From Cladopsammia gracilis (taxonomy: Eukaryota; Cnidaria; Anthozoa; Scleractinia; Dendrophylliidae): a DNA stretch of 64,000 nt. This document shows, one piece after another, positions 44,480 to 56,658 of the stretch; position 1 is the first letter of the stretch; the number at the start of each line of letters is the position of its first letter. The position numbers were made by a program, and so were the translations under genes. The notes beneath the pieces were generated by a model that saw only the letters and a program-made list of their open reading frames with translations, ran no database searches and was not told where the DNA came from. Location: contig JAJGOT010000038.1 of assembly GCA_022457155.1 (NCBI GenBank), forward strand, positions 186,001-250,000. Direction: 5' to 3'.

Positions 44480-45400
44480 CTTTACGCGACAAAATGCTCT
44501 AGGATTGTTTTAGTATTTTGTCCAGGGGTTTGTACGCCCATCCCGCCATTTAAAAAGCGGAAGAGGTACTGGTGACGAGGTTTCTACTTACCTAGTAGTC
44601 CCTCATTTCTGATAGAGTGGAAGCTATAACAAATTTATACATCTGAACCATTTTGCCTAAAAAATATACGAAAATGGGAGGTCAAAAGCTTTTTTTTCCT
44701 GGAAAGAAAACTACACCTTTCTTTCTAAAACTAAAAAAAGCAAGCCGAGTGACACACTCGAACACCAACCCCGCGGCCTAGCCAGTACCTTACGCATACC
44801 ACCTTATGCCATGCTGATGCATCCATGTCCAATACTGTCGACTTAATACGACCGGAAAAAATCAAAGTACTGCAAGGCCGAATTTTGTAGCATCAGTTCT
44901 TTGGAGCAGTACAGTATCACCTTCGAAGATTTAATAGCTCAGTGAAATGTCTCTAAGTAGAGCGTACCGGAACTCTACAATTAATAAAAGTTGAAAATAT
45001 TAAGTTTCCCTCCTTGTTAAAATGTTCTGCTGGTTGAACAGGAAATCGCAAAAATTAGTTCTCAGCAGAAATTTCAGTCTTCTCGAACCGCAAAACAAAA
45101 AATCGTCAATCCGCAAAATAAAACTCCCGCAAAAAATTCATGCTACACGGTAGGCAGAAAACATAGACAAGTTTTTACACCGAGGATGAGCCGAAAATAT
45201 TACCTTGCAGATGGTAGAGGCACTGGTGTAATCCAAAATAAAATCTTAGGGCTTATAATCGTCTTGAACTAAATCAGGGCAATAGTGAAACCAATTTATC
45301 GATCTGACAGCCAAGAATGCGCAAAAATCTAATATAGTTGGCTAACGAATATTGGTAGCGAATATTGTTTTGTACTTGAAAATTTATAAGGGATCAAGAT
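44480..45400. other. No gene seen
   Basis: AT-rich non-coding sequence; no further ABCG exon is visible. Confidence 0.45.
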
Positions 45401-45417
45401 GGATGAATGATTAGATT

Positions 45418-45590
45418 CATGTTACAAAAAGGAACGAAAAATGTACCTTTTTGTAACATTCCTGTTACAAAAAGGGACATGTGCCCTAATGTAACGTTAC
45501 AGTAGAGTACATGTCCCTTTTTGTAACATGGGTATGTCCCCTTTTGTAACTTTTTCCCTAATGTAACGTACAAAAGGGACTTTCTTTTTT
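45418..45590. repeat. Cluster of GTTACAAAAAGGGACAT motifs
   Basis: GTTACAAAAAGG or its complement appears five times in 170 bases in both orientations, mixed with CCCTAATGTAACGT. Further copies occur at about 49150, 49680 and (decayed) 49847. Confidence 0.8.
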
Positions 45591-46334
45591 TACCTGTTTT
45601 TGTTGTTGTTTTTTTTCTAATGTTCGGTGTTTAAATCAGGAATTTAACATATTACAACTAATATGTCCTTGCGCAACCCTTATTAAAGTATTTTCTCGCT
45701 AAAATGGCCGTTTTTACTGAGAAGATTTAACTTTTTACTGTGAGTATTAAAACTCGGGTCCTGTTCTTGGACAATTCGCCTAAAGATTTGTATACTAGGT
45801 ATATACTTTTTGTCACGAGTACCTGATAGTTACGAGTTGAATCTAGCGATCAATCCGCAAGGAAGTGGAGATTAAACAAGAGCGAAAAAGAATACTCTTC
45901 TTAATTTGAGGAACGCGTCAAAAGCCGTCACGTTGAAGGTGGGAAGAATGGACAGTCAACGTTGCAACTCACCAAGATAAAAATAAAGATGCTGAATCGC
46001 CTCTTTGTGTGTTATCGATTTTAATGCATGCGCAACCTAAAAAAAGCTTCTTCAGAAGTTACTGAGTAAAAAATGCTGCTGACGCAAACGAATCTAACTT
46101 GAAATGAGTAACAAAATTTAAGCAAAAAAAAGGAAAAAAGGTTTTTTGTTTAATTAAAGATAAGAACTTTATTAACGTGTCAAAATCGCTAGCATACAAT
46201 GTACACTAATTGGGGACACCTAACTACACTATAACTACAATAATAATCTAATAATTAGTAAAATATAAAATGTATGTACATATATAAATGTAGAAAAAGT
46301 ATATAAATATAAAAGATCGATTGTCAGTTATTGC

Positions 46335-47060
46335 ATAAAAAACAGTCTTTACAAGTATTGTCCAACAGGTTTGTGAAGTCAACCAATTTAATGCGCTTTT
46401 TAAAAGTGTCTAATGATTCAGATGATCTAACAGATTTGACAATTTTGGACCAGATAACAGGGCCAAAATAAGTCAGCTATGTTTGCCGTAAGCAACAGTC
46501 CGATATCTAGGTATAGAAAAATCAGAATTTCTAAGAAAGTACTGAGAATTGGTAACAACAAATAAATTCGCAATGCAAGGAGGCGCTAGACCATTTTTGA
46601 CTTTATACATTATGATTGCAATGGCTTGCAGTCGTCGCGTACGAAGTGTTGGTAGTTTCACTCTTTGCAAGAATTCCTCATACGTCGATTTATTGTCACA
46701 ATAAACAGCTCGTAATGCTCGTTCTTGAATTAATTCTAATTTTCTGGCATCAGAAGAACAACAAAAATGCCAGACAGTCTGACAGTATGTAAGAAAAGGT
46801 AACATAGCAGATCTGACAATATGTAGTTTAGCAGATGTCGGAATAAGCTTACGTAATCTCAAAAGAACACCAGTTTGACTGGAGGCTTTTCTGCAAACAT
46901 TGCTTACATGACTCGAAAATGATAGTTGATCGTCTAAGGTAACCCCTAAGAGCGTTATCTCTGATTTCTGATCAATTACAGTGACATTAATGACGATGTG
47001 TAAATCCTTATGACAATTCCTCGAGCCCAGACTCATCACCTGATATTTAGAATAGTTTTC
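46335..47060 (-). pseudogene. Jockey-like LINE ORF2 C-terminal part
   Basis: The minus frame: ENYSKYQVMSLGSRN, SEITLLGVTLDDQLSFSSHV, SNVCRKASSQTGVLLRLRKL, then FLTYCQTVWHFCCSSDARKL, ELIQERALRAVYCD, LPTLRTRRLQAIAIIMYKVK, NGLAPPCIANLF. After a one-base change near 46485 it goes on YFGPVIWSKIVKSVRSSESL, DTFKKRIKLVDF to a stop. This is the classical end of a CR1/jockey-type LINE. The RT catalytic part is missing: the frame meets the 53-bp array at about 47065. The long ORF reported into the array is a fusion by chance. Confidence 0.85.
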
Positions 47061-47066
47061 TTGTAA

Positions 47067-48340
47067 GAGTAACGGGCTTGTTACACAAGGAAATAGATGA
47101 CCAGAAAATAGATGGTACAAGAGTAAAGGCCTTGTTACACGAGGAAACAGATAACACAAGAAAATAGATGGCACGCCCTTAAGGCCTTGTTACACGATGA
47201 AATAGATGAAAAGAAAATAGATGGCACGCGCTTAAGGCCTTGTTACACGATGAAGTAGATGAAAAGAAAATAGATGGCACGCGCTTAAGGCCTTGTTACA
47301 CGAGGCAATACATGAAAAGAAAATAGATTGCACAAGAGTAAAGGCCTTGTTAAACGAGGCAATAGTTGATCAGAAAATAAATGGCACAAGAGTAAAGGCC
47401 TTCTTACACGAGGAAATAGATGAAAAAAAATAGATGGCATGCGCTTTAGGCCTTGTTATACGTGGAAATAGATGAAAAGTGAATAGATGGCACGCGCTTA
47501 AGGCTTTGTTACACGAGGAAATAGATGACAAGAAAATAGATGGTACGCGCTTAAGGGCTTGTGTCACAAGGAAATATATGAAAATAAAATAAATGGCACA
47601 AGAATAAAGGCTTGGTTACACGAGGAAATAGATAAAAAGAAAATAGATGGCACAAGAGTAAAGGCCTTGTTATATGAGGAAAGATGAAAAGAAAATAGAT
47701 GGCACGCGCGTAAGGCCTTGTTACACGAGGAAATAGATAAAAAGAAAATAGAGGGCAAAAGAGTAAAGGCCTTGTTACATGAGAAAGTAGATGGAAAGAA
47801 AATAGATGGCACGCGCTTAAGGCCTTGTTACACGAGGCAATAGATGAAAAGAAAATGGATAGCACAAGAGTAAATGCCTTGTTAGACGAAGAATATAAAT
47901 GGCACGCGCTTAAGGCCTTGTTACACTAGGCAATAGATGATCAGAAAATAGATGGCACAAGAGTAAAGGCCTTGTTAAACGAGGCAATAGATGATAAGAA
48001 AATAGATGGCACAAGAGTAAAGACCTTGTTTAACAAGGAAATAGATGAAAAAAAATGTATGGCACGAGGGTAAAGGCCTCGTTACACGAGGAAATAGATG
48101 AAAAGAAAATAGATGGCACGCGCTTAAGACCCTGTTACACGAGGAAATAGATGAAAAGAAAAGAGATGACACGCGGATAAGGCCCTGTTACACAAGGAAA
48201 TAGGTGAAAAGAAAATATATGGCACGAGATTAAAGCCGGGCCTTGTTACACGAGGCAATAGATGAAAAGAAAATAGATAGCAACAAATATTGTGTTACGA
48301 GTTGCAAGAAAAATTGCCCCGTGTAACCAGGCCTTAAGCG
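47067..48340. repeat. 53-bp minisatellite, about 24 units
   Basis: AAGGCCTTGTTACACGAGG and the AATAGATGAAAAGAAAATAG part of the unit recur every 53 bases (for example 47183, 47236, 47289). Two unit types alternate: GGCACGCGCTTAAGG and GGCACAAGAGTAAAGG. All ORFs here are repeat by-products. Confidence 0.95.
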
Positions 48341-48855
48341 CGTGCGGGGGCCCTACAAACACCGTCTGTGTTACAAGCTACCTCTCCATAATTTACGTTT
48401 GTGTTTCCATGTACTGTAACTACAGAGATGATACAATAGACGGATCGGGCTCTAGTTTGTCTAAATATGAAAGACGTGCTGCTGGCTCGCCTTCCTGATT
48501 TAGCGCGCATACTCGGAGTGTGCAGCTATTCATGTACAAAAAACAATAAAAAACAAAAAACCACTGTGTGTTTAATTGTTTAATTGCCATGAAGGCCATA
48601 TTCTTTTACAAAAACAAAATGAAATTCATCAGTGCCATAAGGATAGAAATGAAATCGAGTGTTTTATTTTCACCACAGTAATAATTTATCTTTTTTGGGC
48701 AACCTCAAAGCTGTACCCCTGTGGGGAAATAAACGTAGCTCCTCTTAAAATGGAATTCGTCGATTCTTACGTTACGATGTTTTATAAGAAGAATAGGCAT
48801 ATGCCCTTAAAAATAGAGATTTATATAAATATATGTAATCGCATGGGCCCGAGTA

Positions 48856-49100
48856 AAATAAAGGATTAATATCACGCGTGTTTTCAGAACCTGTAGAAAT
48901 TGCCGGCGAAACATGCGAGCGCTCCGTTTGTAAATTTTCTTCAAAATCCCGCCAAGCGAATTGAATGCCGGCAACGAGAACGACGCGCTCAACCAATCAC
49001 GAGTGAGAAATTTTGATGCTCGACCAATCAGGAGCGAATAATTTTGCCCTCAATTAATAAGAAATGCCCTCTTCGTCAACTAATCAGCATTCAGTAATTT
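48856..49100. repeat. Dispersed repeat, inverted partner at 57720-57870
   Basis: AATCCCGCCAAGCGAATTGA, ACGAGAACGACGCGCTCAAC and CAATCACGAGTGAGAAATTT reappear as complement at 57.7-57.9 kb. The left edge also carries the ATTAATATCACGCGTGTTTT end known from 23.8 kb. Confidence 0.7.
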
Positions 49101-50149
49101 TTTCCTCTATATTATAACAGCGAAAATGATCTTTTTCATTAGACGATAAATGTTCCTTTTTGTAACATAACCTCGTAGCTTTACCCACCGGAAAAGAAAT
49201 TACGTCTCTCCTCTTGAAGTGGTTATTAACGATTCTTTCTTTGACATGTTGTAAAAGAACAAAAAGTCTATGCTTAGAGCGAATTTAGTCATTATCCGCG
49301 CTTACTGGAAGATATTTTTCCTCTCCGCGTGAAATTTGATAGAACTTACAAGAACGCATTTTTTGCACTTTCGAGTAGTCATAGCGAAAATTATAATTAC
49401 ACGAAAAAGACTGCCTATAGCCTTGAAAATTTTTGTGCATCAAGGTGATATAGTTGTTCGTCAACTCCGAAAATTTTAGAGCAATCTATTGAAACGAAAT
49501 TGAATAATAGACATTTTCTGTACGAAGAACTTTTCAGCTTTTCTGACTTTTTCGAAACCTTAGTCGACCATAGAATATAAATCAAAACACTCGGAATTTT
49601 TTTGCGATTTTCCAACCAAAATTAGAACTTGAGTGGAAGTTACAGTTTGAGGGGTAAAACCTGAAAGAAACCACGGCTATGTCCCCTTTTGTAACATTTT
49701 GGAACCATGTTCATTCTTACGGATCCAATATGAAAGCAAATTCTATGAAACAAGAGTGGATAAAAGAGCGCTCAAAGACTTTCCATATGGTAGCATTGAA
49801 ATTGTTTTATAGTTTTTGCGAAGCCCTAGGGGTAACTTTGAAAAAATGTTACACTAGGGAACACAGATGAATCTAAATGAATGAATGAATGAATGAATGA
49901 AAAATGGGTCACAGGTGTTAGAAATGTTTGAACACTAAATCCATTGTTGCGTACGTCATCAGGCGGAACTGGTAAACAAAGGAAGAAAAGCCGTAGCGGG
50001 AACCGGCTGTTGTGAAGAGTATTGAAATATTAATTTAGCACACTTCATATTAGATGCTTCAAGGGATCATAAAAACCCAAGCGAAGCAAGAGCGTGAACC
50101 GAACACCTGTTCATTGAGATCAAGACGTTTTCGCAGCAACATGTCTATT
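49101..50149. other. Non-coding, with (GAAT)n near 49877
   Basis: Two GTTACAAAA motifs (about 49150, 49680) and a GAAT microsatellite of six units. No supported gene. Confidence 0.5.
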
Positions 50150-51080
50150 TTAGAGTGGTACACACATTGGCCTTTCGCGCAGCACGCTTTTAAAACGAGG
50201 TATATACATGCACTCCGTTGACCGTTGGAGTAACTCGCTTTTAGAACGAGGAATACACATGTACTTTATTAGTCTTTTGAGTAAACTCGCTTTTAGAACG
50301 AGGAATATATATGTACTCCATATACCGTTCGCGCCACACGCGTTTAGAACGAGGAATATACATGTACTCAATTTACCGTTCGAGTAACTCGCTTTTAGAA
50401 CGAGGAATATACATATACTCAATTTACCTTTCGAGTAATTCGCTTTTAGAATGAGGAATATACATGTTCTCAATTTACCTTTGGAGTAACACGCTTTTAA
50501 AATGAAAAATATACATGTACTTCATTAACCGTTCGAGTAACTCGCTTTTAGAACGAGAAATATACATGCACTCCATTGACCGTTCGATTAACACGCTTTT
50601 CAGTAGAACGAGGAATATACATGTACTCCATTGACCGTTCGAGCAACACGCTTTTAGAACGAGAAACATGCATTCCCTCCGTTGACCGTTCGAGAAACAC
50701 GCTTTCAGAACGAGAAGCATGCATTCCGTTGACCGGTTGAGTAACTCCCGTTTAAAACGAGAAATATACATGCACTCTATTGACCGTTCGAGTAACACGC
50801 TTTTCAGTAGAACGGGAAATATACAGGTACTCCATTGACCGTTCGAGTAACTCGCGTTTAGAACGAGGAATATACTGTACATGTACTCCATTAACCTTTC
50901 GAGTAACTCGCGTTTAGAACAAAGAATATCCATGTATGTTCTTCATAAGTTTTTCGCGCAACAGACTTTTAGAACGAGTAATATATCTGTATTTTAGCCA
51001 CCTTTCGTGCAACACGCATTTAAACGAGTAATACTACATGTACTGGGCGATTAACCTTTCGTGTAACTCGCTTCCCTTCT
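50150..51080. repeat. 51-bp minisatellite, about 18 units
   Basis: CGTTCGAGTAACTCGCTTTT, then AGAACGAGGAATATACATGT, ACTCCATTGAC; the period is 51 bases, a multiple of three. The minus strand therefore stays open for long stretches (CIFLVLKASYSNG units). I regard those ORFs as artefacts. Confidence 0.95.
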
Positions 51081-51478
51081 TAATTAGATGCATTTTTCGG
51101 ATCGACAATAATTTTGTCGATCCGTACGACTCGTACGAGTCGACAACCTTCAAGAGGGCCTTGTTAAAGGCCATGTTCACCCAATCTGCTTTGCGCGCTT
51201 GTGTTTTTGTTTTGAAACGGTTCAATTGTTCAATGTGGCGTTATGATTGGCTGGAACGTCGATTTTTCGATTTTCCGTCTGTGCGAAAATCAGCCCGGGC
51301 GCGCAAAGCAGATTGGATGAACATGGGCCTTTAACCTCGTTCCCAGTGTCTCTCATCTGGCATGTGTCTCTAATGAGATGCAATTTTCGGGTCGACAACT
51401 ATACTTTACGGGTCGTCTCATTTTGTACTTTGATTTATTCGGGTCGTATCAAGTCGACAGTATTGGACATGGATGGCC
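51081..51478. other. Short inverted repeat and no gene
   Basis: AGATGCATTTTTCGGATCGAC and GCGCGCTTGTGTTTTTG-type words are partly mirrored at 51290-51400 (GGCGCGCAAAGCAGATTGG against CCAATCTGCTTTGCGCGC). Read as CCAATCTGCTTTGCGC (51181) and its complement (51299), this is a roughly 140-base inverted pair. Confidence 0.5.
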
Positions 51479-52335
51479 CCTTTCACAACTCCCCGCTCCT
51501 TACACAACTCCCCCTTCTTACACAAATTCCCGCTCCTTGCACAACTTCCCGCTCCTTACACAACTGCCCGCTCCTTACACAACTCCCCTCTCCTTACACA
51601 ACTCCCCTCTCCTTACACAACTTCCCGATCCTTACACAACTTCCCGCTCCTTACACAACTCCCCGCTCCTTACACAACTTCCCGCTCCTTACATAACTCC
51701 CCGCTCCTTACATAACTCCCCGCTCCTTACACAACTGCCCAGTCCCTACATAACTCCCCGCTCCCTACACAATTCCCCGTTCCTTACACAACTCCCCTCT
51801 CCTTACACAACTTCCCCTTCCTACATAACTCCCCGCTCCTTGCACAACTCCCCGCTCCTTACATAACTTCCCGCTCCTTACACGACTCCCCCGCTCCTTA
51901 CACAACTCTCCCTTCTTACACAACTCCCCGCTCTTTTACGTAAAACTGCCCGTTTGTTACACAACTCCTCGCTCCGTACACAACTCCCCGCTCCCTACAT
52001 AACTCCCGGCTCCTTACACAATTCCCCGCTCCTTACACAACTCCCCGCTCCTTACATAACTCCCCGCTCCCTACATAACTCCCCGCTCACTACATAACTC
52101 CCAGCTCCTTACACAACTCCCCGCTCCCTACATAACTCCCCGCCCCTTACAAAACTCCTCGCTCCCTACATAACTGCCCGCTCCTTACATAATTTCCTGC
52201 TTCTTACACAACTCCCCGCTCCTTACATAACTTCCCGCTCCTTAAATAACTCCCCGCTCCTTACATAACTCCTCGTTTGTCACACAACTCCTTGCTCCCT
52301 ACACAACTCCCCGCTCCTTACATAACTCCCCGCTG
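51479..52335. repeat. 19-bp C-rich minisatellite, about 45 units
   Basis: CGCTCCTTACACAACTCCC and close variants in tandem. All three plus frames are open over much of it, giving false ORFs of 80-160 codons. Confidence 0.97.
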
Positions 52336-52378
52336 TGAGGATCACAAATTTCACTCACGTTTTTGTTCAGTTAGCAAC

Positions 52379-52466
52379 TAACTCCCAAGAGTGCCAAATA
52401 TAAAAATTCAAGAAAAATCCCAAATTTCATGTTGTAAAATATCGAAAACAAATGGTAACTGTATCA
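52379..52466. repeat. CCCAAGAGTG repeat fragment
   Basis: CTCCCAAGAGTGCCAAA through AAAATATCGAAAACAAATGG follows the order of the element at 2931-3135; the right half is missing. Confidence 0.65.
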
Positions 52467-52523
52467 TGTGAAAGTGCAGCGCGCATGACGGTCATATGCA
52501 AAAGCAGACCCGAGATTGATATC

Positions 52524-53992
52524 TAGGAAACTGTTGGAACATACGAATTTACAGTGGTTCCAAGATCTATGTTTGCTACAGACGGAGAAATGCTGCACTG
52601 CCCAGCCAAAAGTGCATTGATGCCCATACTAGAGAAGCTACCAGGCAGTGCAGATGAGTGCAGAACTGCAGGTCAAGATGCTGCTCATCAGGAGGAAAGA
52701 ATGAGAGTCTCTGTCATCGATGCAATGGCTGAAGTACAATCCCTTGACAAGCCTGAGTGGATTAGAAGCTGCTCACACCTCGCAGATCACTTAACATGTC
52801 GTATCTTTGAGAAGTATGGAGACAGTGACGAGATCCGCCTCATCTTTGATCGATACGATCTCCGGTCGTCCCTGAAGGAAGCTACACGCAGGAAGAGACA
52901 GGGGAACCAGCATTCAGTTTTTTACCGCACAACGTCTGCCACGCATACCGCCAAGGTCACGATGAAGAAGCTGCTTTCCCATGCTAATACAAAGAATGAG
53001 CTGGCGGAATACTTCACGGAGAAGACCCTCGAGCATGCAGAGCAAAATGGACCCGGGTGGTGGTAGCGTACGGTTGTGAATGCAAGGGAAACAAGAAAGA
53101 TATGTCGTATCTGAAGAGCGACCACGAACAAGCTGACACGAAGATCCTCTTGCATGCCCTAGATGCTACAGCCAATGGAGCGACAGAAATCAGGATACAT
53201 TCCCCAGACACAGATGTTTTTATTCTTTCCTTGAGGCGATATCTCGATCTCTGTCAGAATACAGTGTTTGTGACTGGCAAAGGTCAGAACCACCGCGAGA
53301 TCAAGCTGCAGCCAATTCGTATTCTTGGCCCTTCAAAGACGGCAGCACTACCGGCCTTCCATGCCTTGACAGGTGCGGACAATACTGGCTCATTCTCCAA
53401 CAAGGGGAAACCTACGTGCTAGAGTGTTTTCAATGAAGCCAGTGAAGATGTAATCTGCGCATTATCAAAACTCGGAACAAGTGATCTGCCAAGCAGTCAA
53501 TCCCAGAAAGCAGTAGAAAAGCTCGTCTGCCAGTTCTTTCTTCCAAAGACAAACATCTCCACAGTCAAGGCGTTGAGATGGTGGCTCTTCACAAAGAAGC
53601 AAGCAAATCAGAACGACTTCCACCGACATTAGCTGCATTGTATCAGTCCATTTTTTGCGCCCACTATCAGTTACTAGTGTGAAATAGTGACAGGATCCCC
53701 AATTCAGACTTGCCATCACCGAAGGACTTCGGCTGGGAATGGAAAGAAGAGGACAAGGCATGGATTACCGTCATGACGACACTACCCCCGCACCAGAGGC
53801 CATCATTCATCTCGTGAAGTGCAGATGTGTCAAGGAAAGGTGTATCACCAAGCGCTGCCAGTGTAGGAAGACCGAAATGAACTGTACAGATCTCTGTGGC
53901 TGTTGTGACACGGGCGAAGCTTGGGAGAATATGCCTGAAGACGTCGATGATGACAACGATGACGGTCATGATGATGAAGCCGAATACGAATA
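52524..53992 (+). pseudogene. CXC-domain gene relic, family of unknown role
   Basis: Three consecutive frames, if read together, give one protein-like course: SMFATDGEMLHCPAKS, then TCRIFEKYGDSDEIRLIFDR; after a frameshift near 53050 CECKGNKKDMSYLKSDHEQA, DTKILLHALDATANGATEIR, IHSPDTDVFILSLRRY and GPSKTAALPAFHALTGADNT. A TAG (53420) and TGA (about 53679) follow within otherwise continuous frame, ending in HLVKCRCVKERCITKRCQCR and CTDLCGCC, a cysteine-rich CXC (tesmin/TSO1-like) DNA-binding motif, with an acidic tail. SPDTDVFIL..HALTGAD resembles a PIN/FEN-like nuclease core, which I infer only. The type is, to my knowledge, repeated in cnidarian genomes and may be transposon-linked. This copy is broken. 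Confidence 0.65.
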
Positions 53993-54514
53993 AATATCTG
54001 ATTCAGATAATGATTTTGACAGTGAAGATTGCTAGTGAACTTAGATTCCACTTCCAATGTTAATACCAGAAGTAACGTCTTATCTCCACTACCAGCTGTA
54101 GCTCGAAACTTACAGCTGTTGTAAAAGTTTGAAACAAGAGTCTATTATACCCTGTTTCAAGTGTTAGTATTCACATCAGGTAAACTTCAATCAGAAAAAT
54201 AGAACAGGTTCTTTGAATTATATGTAGTTACTTTTTTTCGTAGCAACCAAAAACGTTCTTCTTCGGGATGGGTTGCCTGTGGTTTTTATAAAGCTCTTAT
54301 ACAAGAAAAGTTATCATAAAAACGAGAAAAATGGATGATATTGCTCAATTATGTTGCTAAATAAGAACGTTTTTGTTTTATACCCTGGAAACAAGCAAGA
54401 GATTTTGTCAACTTTAAATTAACTACTCGGAGCCTTGTTTTCATGTCATGGTGATTACGTGACCTGAAAACAACAGATTAAGTCATACATTATTACATAC
54501 TTAACACATCCTGA

Positions 54515-54760
54515 TAATAGCGGAGCACTAGCCGGGTCGAAAGCCCGGCTGCGCAGCCCCATACTCATAGAACCTATGCCCGTCATTTTTCATGGTCATG
54601 GCTAGCGGAATGTCTCGCGGGCGCGTTGTGAGCCCGCCGAACGCCCGTCGTACGCCCGCCGTACGCTTTGGGATAGCTCGCGGGCGCGTATGACTTCGCA
54701 AAACATGCGCGTACGACGTCATCAACATCCGGGATCTTTGAGGCTTTGTTTTTCGCGCGG
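54515..54760 (-). mobile_element. Dispersed 1.1-kb element, copy D (hairpin end only)
   Basis: GCGGAGCACTAGCCGGG..CCCGGCTGCGCAG hairpin end, CCCATACTCATAGAACCTATG, TCATTTTTCATGGTCATGGC and CTCGCGGGCGCGT match copies A and B. It shows the empty target of the tRNA-MITE found in copy B. Confidence 0.75.
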
Positions 54761-54889
54761 GATAAGTCCTCCTTTTAAGTCCTCTGAACACAACTAGCTT
54801 AGTGGCTTGCTTTCTTCAAGAATTGCCCACGGGAATACATATGCACCTCGACTAATAATAGAGCGTTTATTGCAATCTAACGAAGCAAA

Positions 54890-55050
54890 ATGAGAACGTC
54901 ACAATGACGTTTCCAGTAAACTCGAGCCTTCAGTGTTTTAGAACAGCAGCACTTTCCATGGTAACTTTAAATATGGAGTCACGAAATCCTATGTGGCGTG
55001 TGTATGCAGAAAATCGCTCAAAAACGTAAAAAGTCACGGACGACAATGAG
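54890..55050. repeat. Inverted copy of the left end of 11970-12982
   Basis: ACGTTTCCAGTAAACTCGAG, CCTTCAGTGTTTTAGAA and AGAAAATCGCTCAAAAAC are the complement of 11995-12120. Confidence 0.75.
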
Positions 55051-55935
55051 TTAATGAGATGCTAAGTCAAGTGCGTTCAGTATTTACTTAGGTCTTCACA
55101 CACAATTGTTTGGCTAAGTAAGACTTAGGCGCTCTTAGGTCTTACTTAAGTGCCCAGTATAAGCAGGCTCAATGTAAACTAATGGTTCCTAGTGGATGGT
55201 TAAGTGCTGCGTGAGCAGATGGTCTAGTTATAAAGCAGAAAAAATATTGGGAGATATTCGGTAGTAATGTCCAAAATTGATTGTAGTAAAGAGAAAGGAA
55301 TGTGTTCATTAGCAGATGAAGTAAGTCTTCGGTGTCTTTTGATTTAGGTATTAGGAGTCGAAATATGTAGGTCAAATAAACTAACCAGTACAAGAAGAAG
55401 AACAATGACAACAAAGCTAAGCGTGAATAAATGTCTTTTAAAGGGGCTATGTCACCTATTTTTAGTGTCACTTTGAAAAGCCAAAAAACATATTTGTTTC
55501 GATGGACACCTACAAATAATGGTCCATTAAAAAAAACTCATACTACACAAACACGTCAGGAAGATCTCGGAGCTTAGAAGCGAAGAGCTCGCGAAGGGAA
55601 AGCACGTGTTTGAGCCAGCAATTGCCGATGGTCAGCTGTGTTGTTGAACCGCACAAAAGCAAGGTAAAAGGTTCCACTAACACACGTCAAGGATCAAACC
55701 GGTTTCTGAGTTAACTGCTGCTTGCTACGCTGGCATCGAATAGTGTAAACTGTATATTATCTTTGGCTTACTACATCGAAGATATTTTATTTTGCGAACT
55801 TCAACCTACTTGTTTGAGGTTGAAGACGCATTATTGAATAAAAAAGCTTATTTAAAGCTTGAATTTCAATCTTGCAAATGGATTGGTGTCTTCACTGAGT
55901 TTTTTTCAAGTGTTGTTAATTTGAGGTGTCCCTTT
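55051..55935. other. No gene seen
   Basis: AT-rich. AAAGGGGCTATGTCACC near 55440 resembles one end of a TIR element, but no partner end was found. Confidence 0.4.
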
Positions 55936-56330
55936 GAGCATGTTAAAACAGATGCAGTATTCCAAATAATTATCCATTTGAGCTTCACATGGCATAATAT
56001 TATTATTTTGAGATTTCCTTTTTAAACATTTTGGTTCTGTTGCTATGCTGTAGTGGCTCAGAGGTATATGCTAATTGGGAGTGAAGCTTTTTGCTGAGGC
56101 ATCCCTTCTTTAAGGCATTGTTTGGGAATGTTACACCAGATGCAATATTTCAAATTATTTTGCATTTGAAATTTCCTTTTTAAACATTTTGGTTCTGTTG
56201 CTATTCTGTCGTGTGCTTTTGAGGTATATGCTACAGTAGTTGGGAGTGAGGCTTTCTGCTGAGGTGTCTCTTCTTTAAGGCATTTCTTGAGCATGTTACA
56301 GCAGATGCAATATTTCAAATTTTTATCTGA
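55936..56330. repeat. Three imperfect tandem units of 162-186 bp
   Basis: CATGTTACA.CAGATGCAATATTTCAAA recurs near 55940, 56128 and 56290, with TTTCCTTTTTAAACATTTTG, GGTTCTGTTGCTAT and GAGGTATATGCTA between. Confidence 0.8.
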
Positions 56331-56658
56331 GTTTTGATTTAAAAAAGGTTTTGAAATAATATTGCAATGCTGTACATTACTGGGTAGTTTTTAGGCACAT
56401 GTATATGTTGTAGTCCAATTTTATCCTTGGTTTAATTTTGATTTTCCTTTGTTTTATATTCATTATCATACTGTATATTAACAGAAAATAACAATGGAAA
56501 ATCAAAATTGAACAACAACACCAATGGCATCCAAGATCGCGGCTTGTTGATAGATATGGGCTACACTGGGGTGTACTTGTATGTAATAATATTTTGTATT
56601 TTATAAAAATTGCGTTCTTTGATGTGTTTATTTTTAATTGTTCTTTCTTTGTCACTTT

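Noticed and set aside
46473..47865. ORFs with ACHLFSFHLFPRVTRP repeats, as a secreted or membrane protein
   Set aside because: Pure translation of the 53-bp array; one is fused by chance to the LINE frame.
47067..48340. CRISPR-like array
   Set aside because: Units are continuous 53-bp tandem repeats without unique spacers, in a eukaryotic context.
51247..51866. Long overlapping Leu/Thr/Pro-rich ORFs
   Set aside because: All three frames are open because of the 19-bp satellite; no start context or domain.
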